DNA of 21,434 nucleotides, taken from positions 1 to 21,434 of the forward strand of contig CAYVMN010000060.1 of NCBI GenBank assembly GCA_964452575.1, given 5' to 3'. Source of the DNA: CAYVMN01 sp964452575 (GTDB taxonomy: Bacteria; Desulfobacterota; DSM-4660; Desulfatiglandales; Desulfatiglandaceae). A model generated the notes under the pieces. That model searched no databases, was not told the origin of the DNA, and worked only from the letters and a program-made list of their open reading frames with translations. The position numbers and the translations under genes were made by a program. This document shows positions 1-6,795 of the stretch, one piece after another (the stretch's first letter is position 1; every line of letters starts with the position of its first letter).

Positions 1-793
1 CCCCCCGGCAGAGCACGCATCGTATATCCACCTCTGCACTCGGTTCGGTGAAGGGAAAGAAGCTTGGTCTGAACCGCAGGGCCGTATCGCGGCCAAACAT
101 CTGGTGCACAAAGCCTGTCAGGGTACCCTTCAGATCACCGAAACTCACCTCCTTATCAACAAGGAGGCCCTCCACCTGGTGGAACATGGGGGTATGAGAG
201 ACATCCGAGTCCCTCCGATAGACCTTTCCCGGGGCGATGACGCTGACGGGAGGCCTTTGACTCTCCATGACCCTGACCTGTATGGGGGAGGTATGGGTCC
301 TCAAGACCACATTTTCGGAGATATAAAAGGTATCCTGCATATCCCTTGCAGGGTGATCCCTGGGGATGTTGAGGGCCTCAAAATTATAGTAGTCCAGTTC
401 CACGTTTGGCCCGGTCACAATCCTGAATCCCATCCTGGATAGGATCTGGCAGACATCCCTGATAGTTAGAGAGATGGGATGGAGATGTCCACGGGGCCGT
501 TCTCGACCTGGAAGGGTTACGTCAAGGTAACTGGATCGTATGGCCTCTTCGGAGGCAAGGACCTTGCCTCTTTCTTCAAACCGCCTGGTCAGGTTGGCCT
601 TTACACGATTGGCCAGCTTGCCCAACTCCGGTCTTTGATCGGCTGGCACCTCGCCAAGCCTTCTCATGAATGAGGTTATGAGGCCCTTCTTCCCTAGATA
701 TGAGACCCTGAACCCCTCAAGCTCTGAGGCCTTATCTACCCTCTCCAGTTCCTCAAGCGCCCTCTTTTCCAGCTCAAGGAGATCTTCTTTCAT
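1..793 (-). CDS. pheS: Phenylalanyl-tRNA synthetase alpha subunit, 3' end cut by window edge
   Basis: Charges tRNA-Phe as the catalytic alpha chain of the cytoplasmic PheST tetramer. About 264 residues are visible, against roughly 330-340 for the family, so the C-terminus lies left of position 1. The N-terminus is the usual coiled-coil arm (MKEDLLELEKRALEELERV). It is followed by the class II core, with HPISLTIRDVCQILSRMGF, the HTSPIQVRVM segment, a motif-2 region (GKVYRRDSDVSHTPMFHQVE) and FPFTEPSAEVDIRC with a following CVLCRG pair, as is typical of PheS. The ATG at 791-793 overlaps the rplT stop codon by 4 bp (ATGA), so the two genes are probably translationally coupled. It is the last visible gene of the thrS-infC-rpmI-rplT-pheS cluster, and pheT would be expected just beyond the edge. 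Confidence 0.95.
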   Translation of the reverse strand, partial: MKEDLLELEKRALEELERVDKASELEGFRVSYLGKKGLITSFMRRLGEVPADQRPELGKLANRVKANLTRRFEERGKVLASEEAIRSSYLDVTLPGRERPRGHLHPISLTIRDVCQILSRMGFRIVTGPNVELDYYNFEALNIPRDHPARDMQDTFYISENVVLRTHTSPIQVRVMESQRPPVSVIAPGKVYRRDSDVSHTPMFHQVEGLLVDKEVSFGDLKGTLTGFVHQMFGRDTALRFRPSFFPFTEPSAEVDIRCVLCRG

Positions 794-1167
794 CGCCCCA
801 ATGGTTGTGTGTTGAAGCTGTTGTACCGGACCATACTCGCCAGTTGAGAGAATGCAACTGGATCTCGAACGGCCATATCGGCAAGTACCTTCCGGTCCAA
901 GTTGATCCCTGTCTTATGGAGACCGCCTATAAGTCTGCTATATGAGAGACCATTTTCCCTGGCCGCGGCATTTATCCGCACAATCCAGATCCGGCGAAAA
1001 TCCCTTTTCCTGGCCTTCCGATCGCGGTAGGCATACACCCCGGCCCTGGCCACGTAAGCGCTGGCAGTCCTGTACTGCCTGCTCATACCGCCCATGTAGC
1101 CCTCGGCCGCCTGAAGTACCTTCTTTCTCCTCCTCCTGGCTTTGGGACCTCTTTTTACCCTTGGCAT
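790..1167 (-). CDS. rplT: 50S ribosomal protein L20
   Basis: Early-assembling 50S protein that binds 23S rRNA; in many bacteria it also represses its own operon through mRNA structure. The protein is 125 aa, slightly longer than the common 117-120. It shows the family signature MPRVKRGPKARRRRKKVLQA, the basic helix and the C-terminal domain with INLDRKVLADMA. The start was set at the ATG at 1165-1167 because MPRVKRG is the conserved N-terminus and an AGAGG Shine-Dalgarno sequence lies upstream. A longer reading frame to 1278 has no family support. The 127-bp gap to rpmI is rich in G runs on the coding strand and could hold an L20-responsive structure, but no specific match was established. 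Confidence 0.97.
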   Translation of the reverse strand: MPRVKRGPKARRRRKKVLQAAEGYMGGMSRQYRTASAYVARAGVYAYRDRKARKRDFRRIWIVRINAAARENGLSYSRLIGGLHKTGINLDRKVLADMAVRDPVAFSQLASMVRYNSFNTQPLGR

Positions 1168-1294
1168 ATAAAAACCTCTTTGATTATATTTCAGTTTCGT
1201 AACCCCTGAACCCGGATAAACCCTCTCAGAGTGCCCTAACAGGGTGACCCGGAAACGGGATATTACCCGATCCCTCAATCCCTAAACGGCCCAA

Positions 1295-1492
1295 TTAACC
1301 GTAAGGGAGGAGTCTCGCCACCTGCCTTAAGTTGGCGGAATCCACCAGGGCTGATTTCCTCAGATTCCTTTTCCTCTTTGCGTTCTTTTTTGTGAGAATA
1401 TGATTCGCAAAGGCCTTGTTTCTGACTATCTTCCCTGAACCCGTAGTCTTAAATCGTTTTGCCGCTCCACGGTTGGTCTTTATCTTTGGCAT
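1295..1492 (-). CDS. rpmI: 50S ribosomal protein L35
   Basis: Small basic 50S subunit protein of 65 aa, the normal family length. It begins with MPKIKTNRGAAKRFKTTGSG and continues with RNKAFANHILTKKNAKRKRN, both characteristic of L35. The start at 1490-1492 is preceded by a GGGGGG Shine-Dalgarno-like run 6 nt upstream. It sits between infC and rplT in the conserved order. The 149-bp gap towards infC is unusually long for this cluster and carries a degenerate repeat, described separately. Confidence 0.97.
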   Translation of the reverse strand: MPKIKTNRGAAKRFKTTGSGKIVRNKAFANHILTKKNAKRKRNLRKSALVDSANLRQVARLLPYG

Positions 1493-1529
1493 TTATAACC
1501 CCCCTATTTAAAACAGGGACCTTGAAATC

Positions 1530-1631
1530 CGATCCTGGATACTCGATACTTGAAACTGGATAATCGGAACGCACAACCGCCCGCATTGTCCTTTTTCAAG
1601 TCTCAAGTTTCAAATTTCAAGTTTCAAATAA
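1530..1631. repeat. Degenerate TTGAAACTTGAAA-type repeat in the infC-rpmI spacer
   Basis: The spacer contains two blocks of related words. One, at about 1597-1628, is near-tandem copies of TCAAGTTTCAAAT. The other, at about 1535-1570, has CTGGATACTCGATACTTGAA and AACTGGATAATCGG. The two blocks are partly complementary (CAAGTTTCA against TTGAAACT), so the transcript could fold across the spacer. A short relative (CCGAAACTTGGAACTTGAAT) occurs upstream of the tusA-like gene near 19118-19137. No coding potential is evident here. Confidence 0.6.
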
Positions 1632-1641
1632 TGGTTCATCT

Positions 1642-2160
1642 CTATTTCGGGACGATCAGCATGCTCATCCTGTTCCTGGCCTCCTGCATAGGTTCCTGCT
1701 CCACCGTCCCCATGTCCATAACCTCATTGGCGACCCTTTTGAGGAGTTCCACACCGGCATTCGAGTAAGCTACCTCCCGTCCCCTGAAAAAGATCGTCAC
1801 CTTCACCCGATTCTTTTTCTCCAGGAACCTCCTCATGCTTTTGATCTTGAAACCCAAGTCGTGATCTTCGGTGTTGGGTCTGAGCTTGATCTCCTTTAGG
1901 AGTCCGCCCCTCGTCTTCTTACGGGCCTCCTGGACCTTCTTGCTTGCCTGGTACTTGAACTTACCGTAGTCCATAACCCGGCATACAGGGGGATCCGAAT
2001 TGGGTGCGACCTCCACGAGATCCAGCCCCTCGTCTCTTGCCACTTCCAGGGCCTCATTCACTGGGACAATTCCAAGCTGTTTACCTTCCGCCGAAATTAG
2101 CCTGACCATCCTGGAACGGATCCGCTCGTTCACCCTGACATCATCAGACCTCTTTGCTAT
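1642..2160 (-). CDS. infC: Translation initiation factor IF-3, non-canonical AUA start
   Basis: IF-3 binds the 30S subunit, blocks 50S joining and proofreads the start codon. The protein is 172 aa from the proposed start. The N-terminal domain carries QLGIVPVNEAL and DLVEVAPNSDPPVCRVMDYG; the linker is Lys-rich (KFKYQASKKVQEARKK); the C-terminal domain has KEIKLRPNTEDHDLGFKIK and the VKVTIFFRGRE strand. The start is assigned to ATA at 2158-2160: it lies 7 nt after a near-perfect AAAGGAGGT Shine-Dalgarno sequence (2168-2176) and restores the usual N-terminal extension ahead of RVNERIR. The in-frame GTG at 2131-2133 has no convincing ribosome site. Rare AUU/AUC/AUA starts are a known autoregulatory device of infC. 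The thrS stop codon lies 5 nt upstream and overlaps the Shine-Dalgarno sequence, implying coupling. Confidence 0.93.
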   Translation of the reverse strand: MAKRSDDVRVNERIRSRMVRLISAEGKQLGIVPVNEALEVARDEGLDLVEVAPNSDPPVCRVMDYGKFKYQASKKVQEARKKTRGGLLKEIKLRPNTEDHDLGFKIKSMRRFLEKKNRVKVTIFFRGREVAYSNAGVELLKRVANEVMDMGTVEQEPMQEARNRMSMLIVPK

Positions 2161-2176
2161 GGTTGTTACCTCCTTT
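2158..2176 (-). promoter_or_regulatory. infC ribosome binding site and AUA start
   Basis: On the minus strand AAAGGAGGT occupies 2176-2168, followed by AACAACC and then ATA. The last bases of the Shine-Dalgarno sequence are the first base of the thrS TAA stop. A strong site next to a near-cognate start fits the IF-3 discrimination feedback known from other bacteria: when IF-3 is low, AUA initiation rises. Confidence 0.75.
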
Positions 2177-4064
2177 GTCTACATTCTTCTGAAATCAGGT
2201 CAATGAACTCCTTTGGACCCATAATGGGAAGGTTTTGACCACTCCTAAGCCTTGGGGTCAACCCTTCCCTTTCGCATTCCTTGTCCCCCACAATAAGCAT
2301 GTAGGGGATCTTCTGCAACTGGGCCTCCCTGACCTTGAGACTCAATTTTTCATTTCGGAAGTCGGATTTGATCCTTATTTCTGCCTCTTCAAGGGTCCTC
2401 AGCAACAACTCCCCATGCTGAATATTCCTGTCCGTTACAGTCAGGATCACGGCCTGCTCAGGGGCAAGCCACGTGGGAAACGCACCCGCATAATGTTCGA
2501 TCAGTACCCCAATGAATCTCTCAATCGCACCGAGGATTACCCGATGGATCATGACAGGCCTGTGTTTTTGTCCGTCTCTGTCAATATAGACCAGATCAAA
2601 TCTTTCAGGAAGTGTAAAGTCGCACTGCACCGTCGCACACTGCCATTTCCTGCCCAAGGCGTCTTTTAGCTTTACGTCAATCTTAGGTCCGTAGAAGGCC
2701 CCGTCTCCCTCATTAATATCGTATGGGAGATGGGAATACTCCATGGCCTCCATAAGGGCCTTAATGGCAAGTTCCCAATCCTCATCGGTACCTATGGACT
2801 TCTCCGGACGGGTGCTGATCTCTAGCTCATAGTCAAATTTGAAGATAGCCATTACGTCCCGGACAAAATCAAGCACACCTCTTATCTCATCGTTGAGCTG
2901 TTCCGGGGTGCAGATAATGTGGGCGTCATCCTGTGTAAACTCCCTCACCCTTAACAGGCCATGCAGGACCCCGGATCTTTCATGACGATAAACAGTACCC
3001 AATTCAAAATATCGTTTTGGCAGGTCCCTGTAGCTCCTTATCTTGGAGCCATAAACGAGCATGTGCGCCAGGCAATTCATGGGCTTAATGCCGTATGACT
3101 GCTCATCGATGGCCGTAAAGTACATGTGATCTCGATAGTTCTCGAAGTGCCCGGATTTCTTCCACAGTTCGGTCTTCAGAATACCCGGACCCTTGGTCAA
3201 TTCGTATCCCCTTTTCAGGTGTTCTTTTATCTCAAATTCCTCTATAATGTGACGCAGCATTGCGCCCCTTGGATGCCAGACGATCATGCCGGCACCTATC
3301 TCATCATAGGTACTGAAAAGACCAAGCTGGGGCCCAAGCTTGGCATGGTTTCGCTTCTCGGCCTCTTCGACCTTTCTGAGATATTCTCTCAGCTCTTTCT
3401 TATTCTCAAAGGCGACACCGTATATCCGGCTGAGCATTGCCCTTTTTTCATCCCCACGCCAGTAGGCGCCCGCCACCTTGGTCAGGGCAAAGGCACGAAT
3501 CATAGCAGTAGATGGGATGTGAGGGCCCCGGCAGAGATCGGTAAAGCTCCCCTGTGTATAGAGGGTGACCTTCTCGGCCCCCAGGTCGTTAATCAGCTCC
3601 ACCTTATAGCCTTCACCCCTCCCATTGAAGAAATCGATGGCCTCCTGACTCGTCAACTCCCTCCGGGTAAAGGAAAGGTCCGCCGCTATTATCTCCTGCA
3701 TCTTATCCTGGATACCCTGCAGGTCCTCTTCCCTAAAGGGGCGTTCATAATCAAAATCGTAATAGAAACCATCCTGGATGGCCGGACCGATGGTAACCTT
3801 AACACCAGGAAAAAGTTCCCTGACAGCCATGGCCATCACGTGAGAGGTGCTGTGTCTCAATATTTCGAGCCCCTCTTCGGAATTCAGGTAAATGGGCTCC
3901 AGGTCCTCATTGGATTCTATTTCTATAGAGAGGTCGCGTAACTCCCCATTGGCCTTTACGGCCACGACCCTATCCAGGCCCTTGACCCCCCGCCGGGCCA
4001 AGGCATCATAAGCTGAAATTGGCTCCACTTGAATCTCTTGGGCCTCCCGTAACCGCCAAAGCAA
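2166..4064 (-). CDS. thrS: Threonyl-tRNA synthetase, with displaced or uncertain start
   Basis: Charges tRNA-Thr in the cytoplasm. About 620-632 aa. Order: a shortened TGS domain (about residues 5-65); the editing domain with HSTSHVMAMAV and the later CRGPHIPST segment; the class II catalytic core with motif 2 (YRHERSGVLHGLLRVREFTQ), the zinc/active-site Cys in KPMNCLAHM, and motif 3 (HRVILGAIERFIGVLIEHY); then the anticodon-binding domain. The TTG at 4062-4064 lacks a Shine-Dalgarno sequence. In-frame alternatives are ATT at 4032-4034 (8 nt after GGGAGG) and GTG at 4026-4028. A MITE-like insertion ends just upstream and has probably separated the gene from its original start: removing it would restore an in-frame ATG (MPYLLWRLREAQ), similar to the usual ThrRS N-terminus. 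First gene of the translation cluster. Confidence 0.95.
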   Translation of the reverse strand: MLWRLREAQEIQVEPISAYDALARRGVKGLDRVVAVKANGELRDLSIEIESNEDLEPIYLNSEEGLEILRHSTSHVMAMAVRELFPGVKVTIGPAIQDGFYYDFDYERPFREEDLQGIQDKMQEIIAADLSFTRRELTSQEAIDFFNGRGEGYKVELINDLGAEKVTLYTQGSFTDLCRGPHIPSTAMIRAFALTKVAGAYWRGDEKRAMLSRIYGVAFENKKELREYLRKVEEAEKRNHAKLGPQLGLFSTYDEIGAGMIVWHPRGAMLRHIIEEFEIKEHLKRGYELTKGPGILKTELWKKSGHFENYRDHMYFTAIDEQSYGIKPMNCLAHMLVYGSKIRSYRDLPKRYFELGTVYRHERSGVLHGLLRVREFTQDDAHIICTPEQLNDEIRGVLDFVRDVMAIFKFDYELEISTRPEKSIGTDEDWELAIKALMEAMEYSHLPYDINEGDGAFYGPKIDVKLKDALGRKWQCATVQCDFTLPERFDLVYIDRDGQKHRPVMIHRVILGAIERFIGVLIEHYAGAFPTWLAPEQAVILTVTDRNIQHGELLLRTLEEAEIRIKSDFRNEKLSLKVREAQLQKIPYMLIVGDKECEREGLTPRLRSGQNLPIMGPKEFIDLISEECRQRR

Positions 4065-4178
4065 ATATAACCGTTCACAGGTTCAAAGGTTCCCTCAAGA
4101 ACCCTGGGTTTACTGAGTTGATTTATTCCCAACCGTGAACCTTGGAACCCGGAACCAGTGAACTCCTACAAGCAAATA
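4059..4178. mobile_element. 102-bp MITE-like element with perfect 9-bp target duplication
   Basis: The element spans 4068-4169. It is flanked on both sides by the identical 9-mer AAGCAAATA (4059-4067 and 4170-4178), which reads as a target-site duplication. Its ends are imperfect inverted repeats: left CCGTTCACAGGTTCAAAGG, right GGAACCAGTGAACTCC, sharing the core GTTCAC-N-GGTTC. There is no open reading frame, so it is non-autonomous. A second element with the same termini lies at 14851-15078. The left duplication overlaps the first codons of the current thrS reading frame. Confidence 0.7.
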
Positions 4179-4216
4179 AGGCATCCGAAGCAGTTTACCT
4201 ACTTACTCAGATGCCT
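4179..4216 (-). promoter_or_regulatory. Leader hairpin upstream of thrS
   Basis: On the minus strand AGGCATC (4216-4210) pairs with GATGCCT (4185-4179). Inside, AAGTAG pairs with CTGCTT around a GTAAA loop, giving a two-part stem with an internal loop. The downstream tail TTATTTGCTT is moderately T-rich, so it could act as an attenuator. Before the nearby insertion its 3' arm would have contained the probable thrS ATG (CGGATGCC), so it could also have masked the start. No T-box signature was found. Confidence 0.45.
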
Positions 4217-4229
4217 CATGTGATGTTCT

Positions 4230-4257
4230 ATCTTAGCAGTACAATTTGGTGTAAGAA
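4230..4257 (-). promoter_or_regulatory. Possible thrS promoter with extended -10
   Basis: On the minus strand, TGC-TAAGAT (4238-4230) resembles an extended -10 box, 16 nt after a weak -35 (TTCTTA, 4257-4252). Transcription would begin just before the leader hairpin. The same TG-N-TAAGAT arrangement appears upstream of the plus-strand operon at 17391-17399. Confidence 0.35.
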
Positions 4258-4410
4258 GGTTATCTCTTGGAAAATTCTAAATGAAAAATTTATCTCAGCC
4301 CCGAGGTTGCATTAAAAGCGCGCCAAATTGCAGTTCATTCCGAAAGAGATGGCCCTATTTATAAGTGCCAGAACTTTCCGCAACATTTGGGTCAACAACG
4401 AGGATAGACC

Positions 4411-4441
4411 AAAAAATTCCGTGTTATATAAACGATAACAC
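4411..4441 (-). terminator. Probable intrinsic terminator after the folate-reductase operon
   Basis: On the minus strand GTGTTAT (4441-4435) pairs perfectly with ATAACAC (4427-4421) around a 7-nt loop, followed by GGAA and six Ts (4416-4411). It lies about 30 bp after the Mut7-C stop codon. The AT-rich stem and the 4-nt gap before the T run make it moderate rather than strong. The remaining bases, 4258-4410, show no further feature. Confidence 0.55.
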
Positions 4442-4469
4442 CACAAAATGCAAGGGAAAAATAAAATAC

Positions 4470-5207
4470 CTATTCTAATATCTGCTCGATTACCCTCTTC
4501 ATATTCATAAAATGCGTTCCCTTCCAGTAGATCTGATCGCAAGATCTACAGTAGGTATATTCATTGGAGGAGGCCCTGACCTTAGGCGGGACCCGATCTT
4601 CCACCACCTCCTTTGAGACCTTCTCAAGGGGGGCGTTACAGCACAGGCATCTTGAAAAGGGGCTTATCTTATCCCTGATCTCCAGGGCATCCACGACCCT
4701 CTTGATCTGCTCTGCGGTCCTACCTGGACGCAGGTAGATCCCGTGGGTTACCTGAGCGAACTTAAGGAGGCTCTTGCTCTTGGTGAGTATAATCCTCTTC
4801 TCATTGCAGGATACCTCAACTATCTCCCTATGGGAGAGTGAGGGGTCGAAATATACGTCGAGCCCCAGGGCCCGCATATATTTCACCACATCCCTTATAT
4901 TGGTATCCGCTATGAATCGGGTCCTTCTAAGGGGGACCTTTCTCAGGCGGGTGATCCCCTTGATATTCATCGATTCAAAGACAGGATATACGCTGACTCG
5001 ATCTCCCCCTTGAAGTATATATTTGAAGTCCACAGATCTTCCATTGGCAAGGATGAGGTCGACTTCCGTGTGAGGCACGCCCATCGCCTCGATCATGTCT
5101 TTTATGGATCTCTTGCCAACGAATTCTGCCTTAAAGTCGGTCTTCTTCCTGTGTCCTGGCAAGAAATCATTCAGTTCTTCATAAAAGCGGAATGTCGCCT
5201 TTGGCAT
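4470..5207 (-). CDS. Mut7-C RNase-domain protein with N-terminal ubiquitin-like domain
   Basis: 245 aa. Residues 1-80 resemble the Mut7-C ubiquitin-like (MoaD/ThiS-fold) domain (FRFYEELNDFLPGHR, then LILANGRSVDFKYILQGGDRV). Residues 93-245 match the Mut7-C/DUF82 domain: RFIADTNIRDVVKYMRALGL, a conserved EKRIILTKSKSLL segment, and a zinc ribbon made of CLCC (187-190) and CRSC (220-223). Mut7-C is a predicted PIN-like nuclease; its substrate is unknown. There is no GG tail on the ubiquitin-like part, so it is unlikely to be a sulfur carrier. It starts 18 bp after metF behind an AGAAGG Shine-Dalgarno sequence and closes the operon. Its link to folate metabolism may be only positional. Confidence 0.85.
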   Translation of the reverse strand: MPKATFRFYEELNDFLPGHRKKTDFKAEFVGKRSIKDMIEAMGVPHTEVDLILANGRSVDFKYILQGGDRVSVYPVFESMNIKGITRLRKVPLRRTRFIADTNIRDVVKYMRALGLDVYFDPSLSHREIVEVSCNEKRIILTKSKSLLKFAQVTHGIYLRPGRTAEQIKRVVDALEIRDKISPFSRCLCCNAPLEKVSKEVVEDRVPPKVRASSNEYTYCRSCDQIYWKGTHFMNMKRVIEQILE

Positions 5208-5225
5208 GGGTGCCTTCTCTTTGAA

Positions 5226-6113
5226 TCAGATGAGCCCCGCCGCGGCCATGATCTCCGGGACCACATCCTCTTTGCCTATGGCCATGATGTGAACGCCGTC
5301 GCACATCCTCTCGTCCCGAATCCTCTTGATCATGCGGCCTGCGATCTCTATGCCCTTGGCCAGGGCCTTCCCCTTGCCCGCTGAGGCCATCTCGTTGATC
5401 AACTCCTGCGGCACATTGACACCGGCGACGTTCTTGTTCATGAACCGGGCCATGGGGGCCGAGGTCAGCAGGATAATGCCGGCCAGGATCTTTACCGGAA
5501 ACTCTCCGGCATATTCCATAAACCGCTTGAAATTGTCCAGGTCATAAACAGCCTGGGTCTGTATGAACTCGGCACCTGCCTCTATCTTTTTCTCGAATTT
5601 GATGAGCTGCGGCTCAAGAGGATTGGCCTCCGGCGTAACGATGGCGCCGGCACAGAAAGAGACCCTCCCGTCCAGGTCATTTCCACCAAGATCCTTCCCC
5701 TTCTCCAGCCCCCTGATGGCCGCCAGCAATTGACTTGAGTCCAGGTCAAAGACCCCTTTTGCCTCCTTATGGTCACCCAGGACTATAGAATCCCCTGTCA
5801 GACAGAGCACATTCCTGATCCCCCTGCTGGCAGCCATCAGGAGATCGGCCTGGAGGGCCATGCGGTTACGATCTCTACAGGTCATCTGCAAGATGGGCTC
5901 CCCACCCATCTCTTTTACCAGGATGGCCCCTCCCAGGGAAGGGAATCGCATGACAGAACTCTGGTGATCGGTAATGTTCAGGGCATCCACCTTATCCTTC
6001 AGGAGCTCAATATGGTTTATCATCCTATCCAGGTTTGTCCCTTTTGGGGGTGCCACTTCAGAGGTAATGACAAACTTGCCTGACTCAAGGGCCTTCTTAA
6101 ATGACGAAACCAT
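5226..6113 (-). CDS. metF: Methylenetetrahydrofolate reductase catalytic subunit MetF
   Basis: Flavin-dependent interconversion of methylene-H4F and methyl-H4F, the methyl-branch step of the Wood-Ljungdahl pathway. The 295-aa TIM barrel has the expected landmarks: FVITSEVAPPKG with catalytic Glu19, LNITDH, LCLTGD with Asp108, and FIQTQAVYD, in which Gln187 matches the folate-binding Gln of the E. coli enzyme. The length matches stand-alone MetF. It follows metV by 25 bp, and MetF-MetV is the known core pair of the acetogen and sulfate-reducer enzyme. Electrons therefore probably come through MetV and the upstream NuoF/NuoE-like subunits rather than directly from NADH. This copy keeps all recognised catalytic residues, unlike the paralog at 13240-14115. 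Confidence 0.93.
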   Translation of the reverse strand: MVSSFKKALESGKFVITSEVAPPKGTNLDRMINHIELLKDKVDALNITDHQSSVMRFPSLGGAILVKEMGGEPILQMTCRDRNRMALQADLLMAASRGIRNVLCLTGDSIVLGDHKEAKGVFDLDSSQLLAAIRGLEKGKDLGGNDLDGRVSFCAGAIVTPEANPLEPQLIKFEKKIEAGAEFIQTQAVYDLDNFKRFMEYAGEFPVKILAGIILLTSAPMARFMNKNVAGVNVPQELINEMASAGKGKALAKGIEIAGRMIKRIRDERMCDGVHIMAIGKEDVVPEIMAAAGLI

Positions 6114-6138
6114 CCCTAACCTCTTTTCTTCCCTGGTC

Positions 6139-6795
6139 TTAATGGGTAGTTTGCAAGTTCCACTTCCCCGGCCTCGGTTCTCCCTGGTGATTTCTGGGTC
6201 TCTGGAGCTTGCTCATTGAACCTAGCCTGTCCAATGCCTTCAGCCGTTTATAGATGAGCGTCCATGCGCAGTCCTTGGCCTCACCTATCTCGCACTTCCC
6301 ATTATTTGTCCCCCCGCAAGGACCGTTTACAAGGCCCTTGTGGCAGGAGGTGACTGGGCAGATACCGCCGGTCTCTCCCAATATACAGGTCCCGCACTGG
6401 GTGCATATTTCATCAAACTGTCCCGGCCCGGTCTCTTTGCCTATAAACAACGTGTCAAGGGCCGGCACGACCATCTTTTCTGAATGCCTGGCAATGGTCT
6501 GAACCCCAAAGCCGCAGGTCATGATCAAGAGGGCGTCGGCCTGCCTGATCTTGCCCCTGTATTCGGCTAAGGCCTCCCTTGTCAAATTGTCGCAGGCAAC
6601 GGGTAAGACCACATCCCCTGTGATCATCTTTCCCTTAGCGGACAACTTCTCCTTCATGGCCGCCACTTCAGGCAGGCCACCCGTCCGTGTCAGGGTGACG
6701 CATGTGCCGCAGCCGACGATAAAGATCCTCCCAATTCCATCAAGGAGTCGCTCCAGCTCCTCTTCGCCCTTTTGGTGTGTAATGGACCTGATCAT
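6139..6795 (-). CDS. metV: Methylenetetrahydrofolate reductase Fe-S/zinc subunit MetV
   Basis: 218 aa. The N-terminal part has paired cysteines (VGCGTC at 28-32, ACDN at 67-70, MTCGFG at 92-97). The C-terminal MetV signature is Cys-rich: CTQCGTC (131-137), ICPVTSC (145-151), GPCGGTNNGKCEIG (158-171) and DCAW (175-178). Family members pair with MetF and carry Fe-S clusters (and possibly zinc) that pass electrons to the MetF flavin. The start overlaps the NuoF-GltD stop by 4 bp (ATGA), which argues for coupled synthesis and a stable complex. The tail after residue about 195 is poorly conserved and basic. Confidence 0.9.
   Translation of the reverse strand: MIRSITHQKGEEELERLLDGIGRIFIVGCGTCVTLTRTGGLPEVAAMKEKLSAKGKMITGDVVLPVACDNLTREALAEYRGKIRQADALLIMTCGFGVQTIARHSEKMVVPALDTLFIGKETGPGQFDEICTQCGTCILGETGGICPVTSCHKGLVNGPCGGTNNGKCEIGEAKDCAWTLIYKRLKALDRLGSMSKLQRPRNHQGEPRPGKWNLQTTH

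Noticed and set aside
3126..3941. Plus-strand open frame of 271 codons
   Set aside because: Antisense shadow of thrS with no recognisable domain.
4076..4090. tRNA T-arm (GGTTCAAA)
   Set aside because: The word is part of the inverted ends of the MITE-like elements; no acceptor stem or anticodon arm is present in either copy.
4065..4410. T-box riboswitch ahead of thrS
   Set aside because: No UGGNACCGCG-like T-box sequence or matching antiterminator was found.
4312..4542. Minus-strand open frame of 76 codons after the Mut7-C gene
   Set aside because: It overlaps the end of the Mut7-C gene in another frame and runs through the predicted terminator; no homology or ribosome site.
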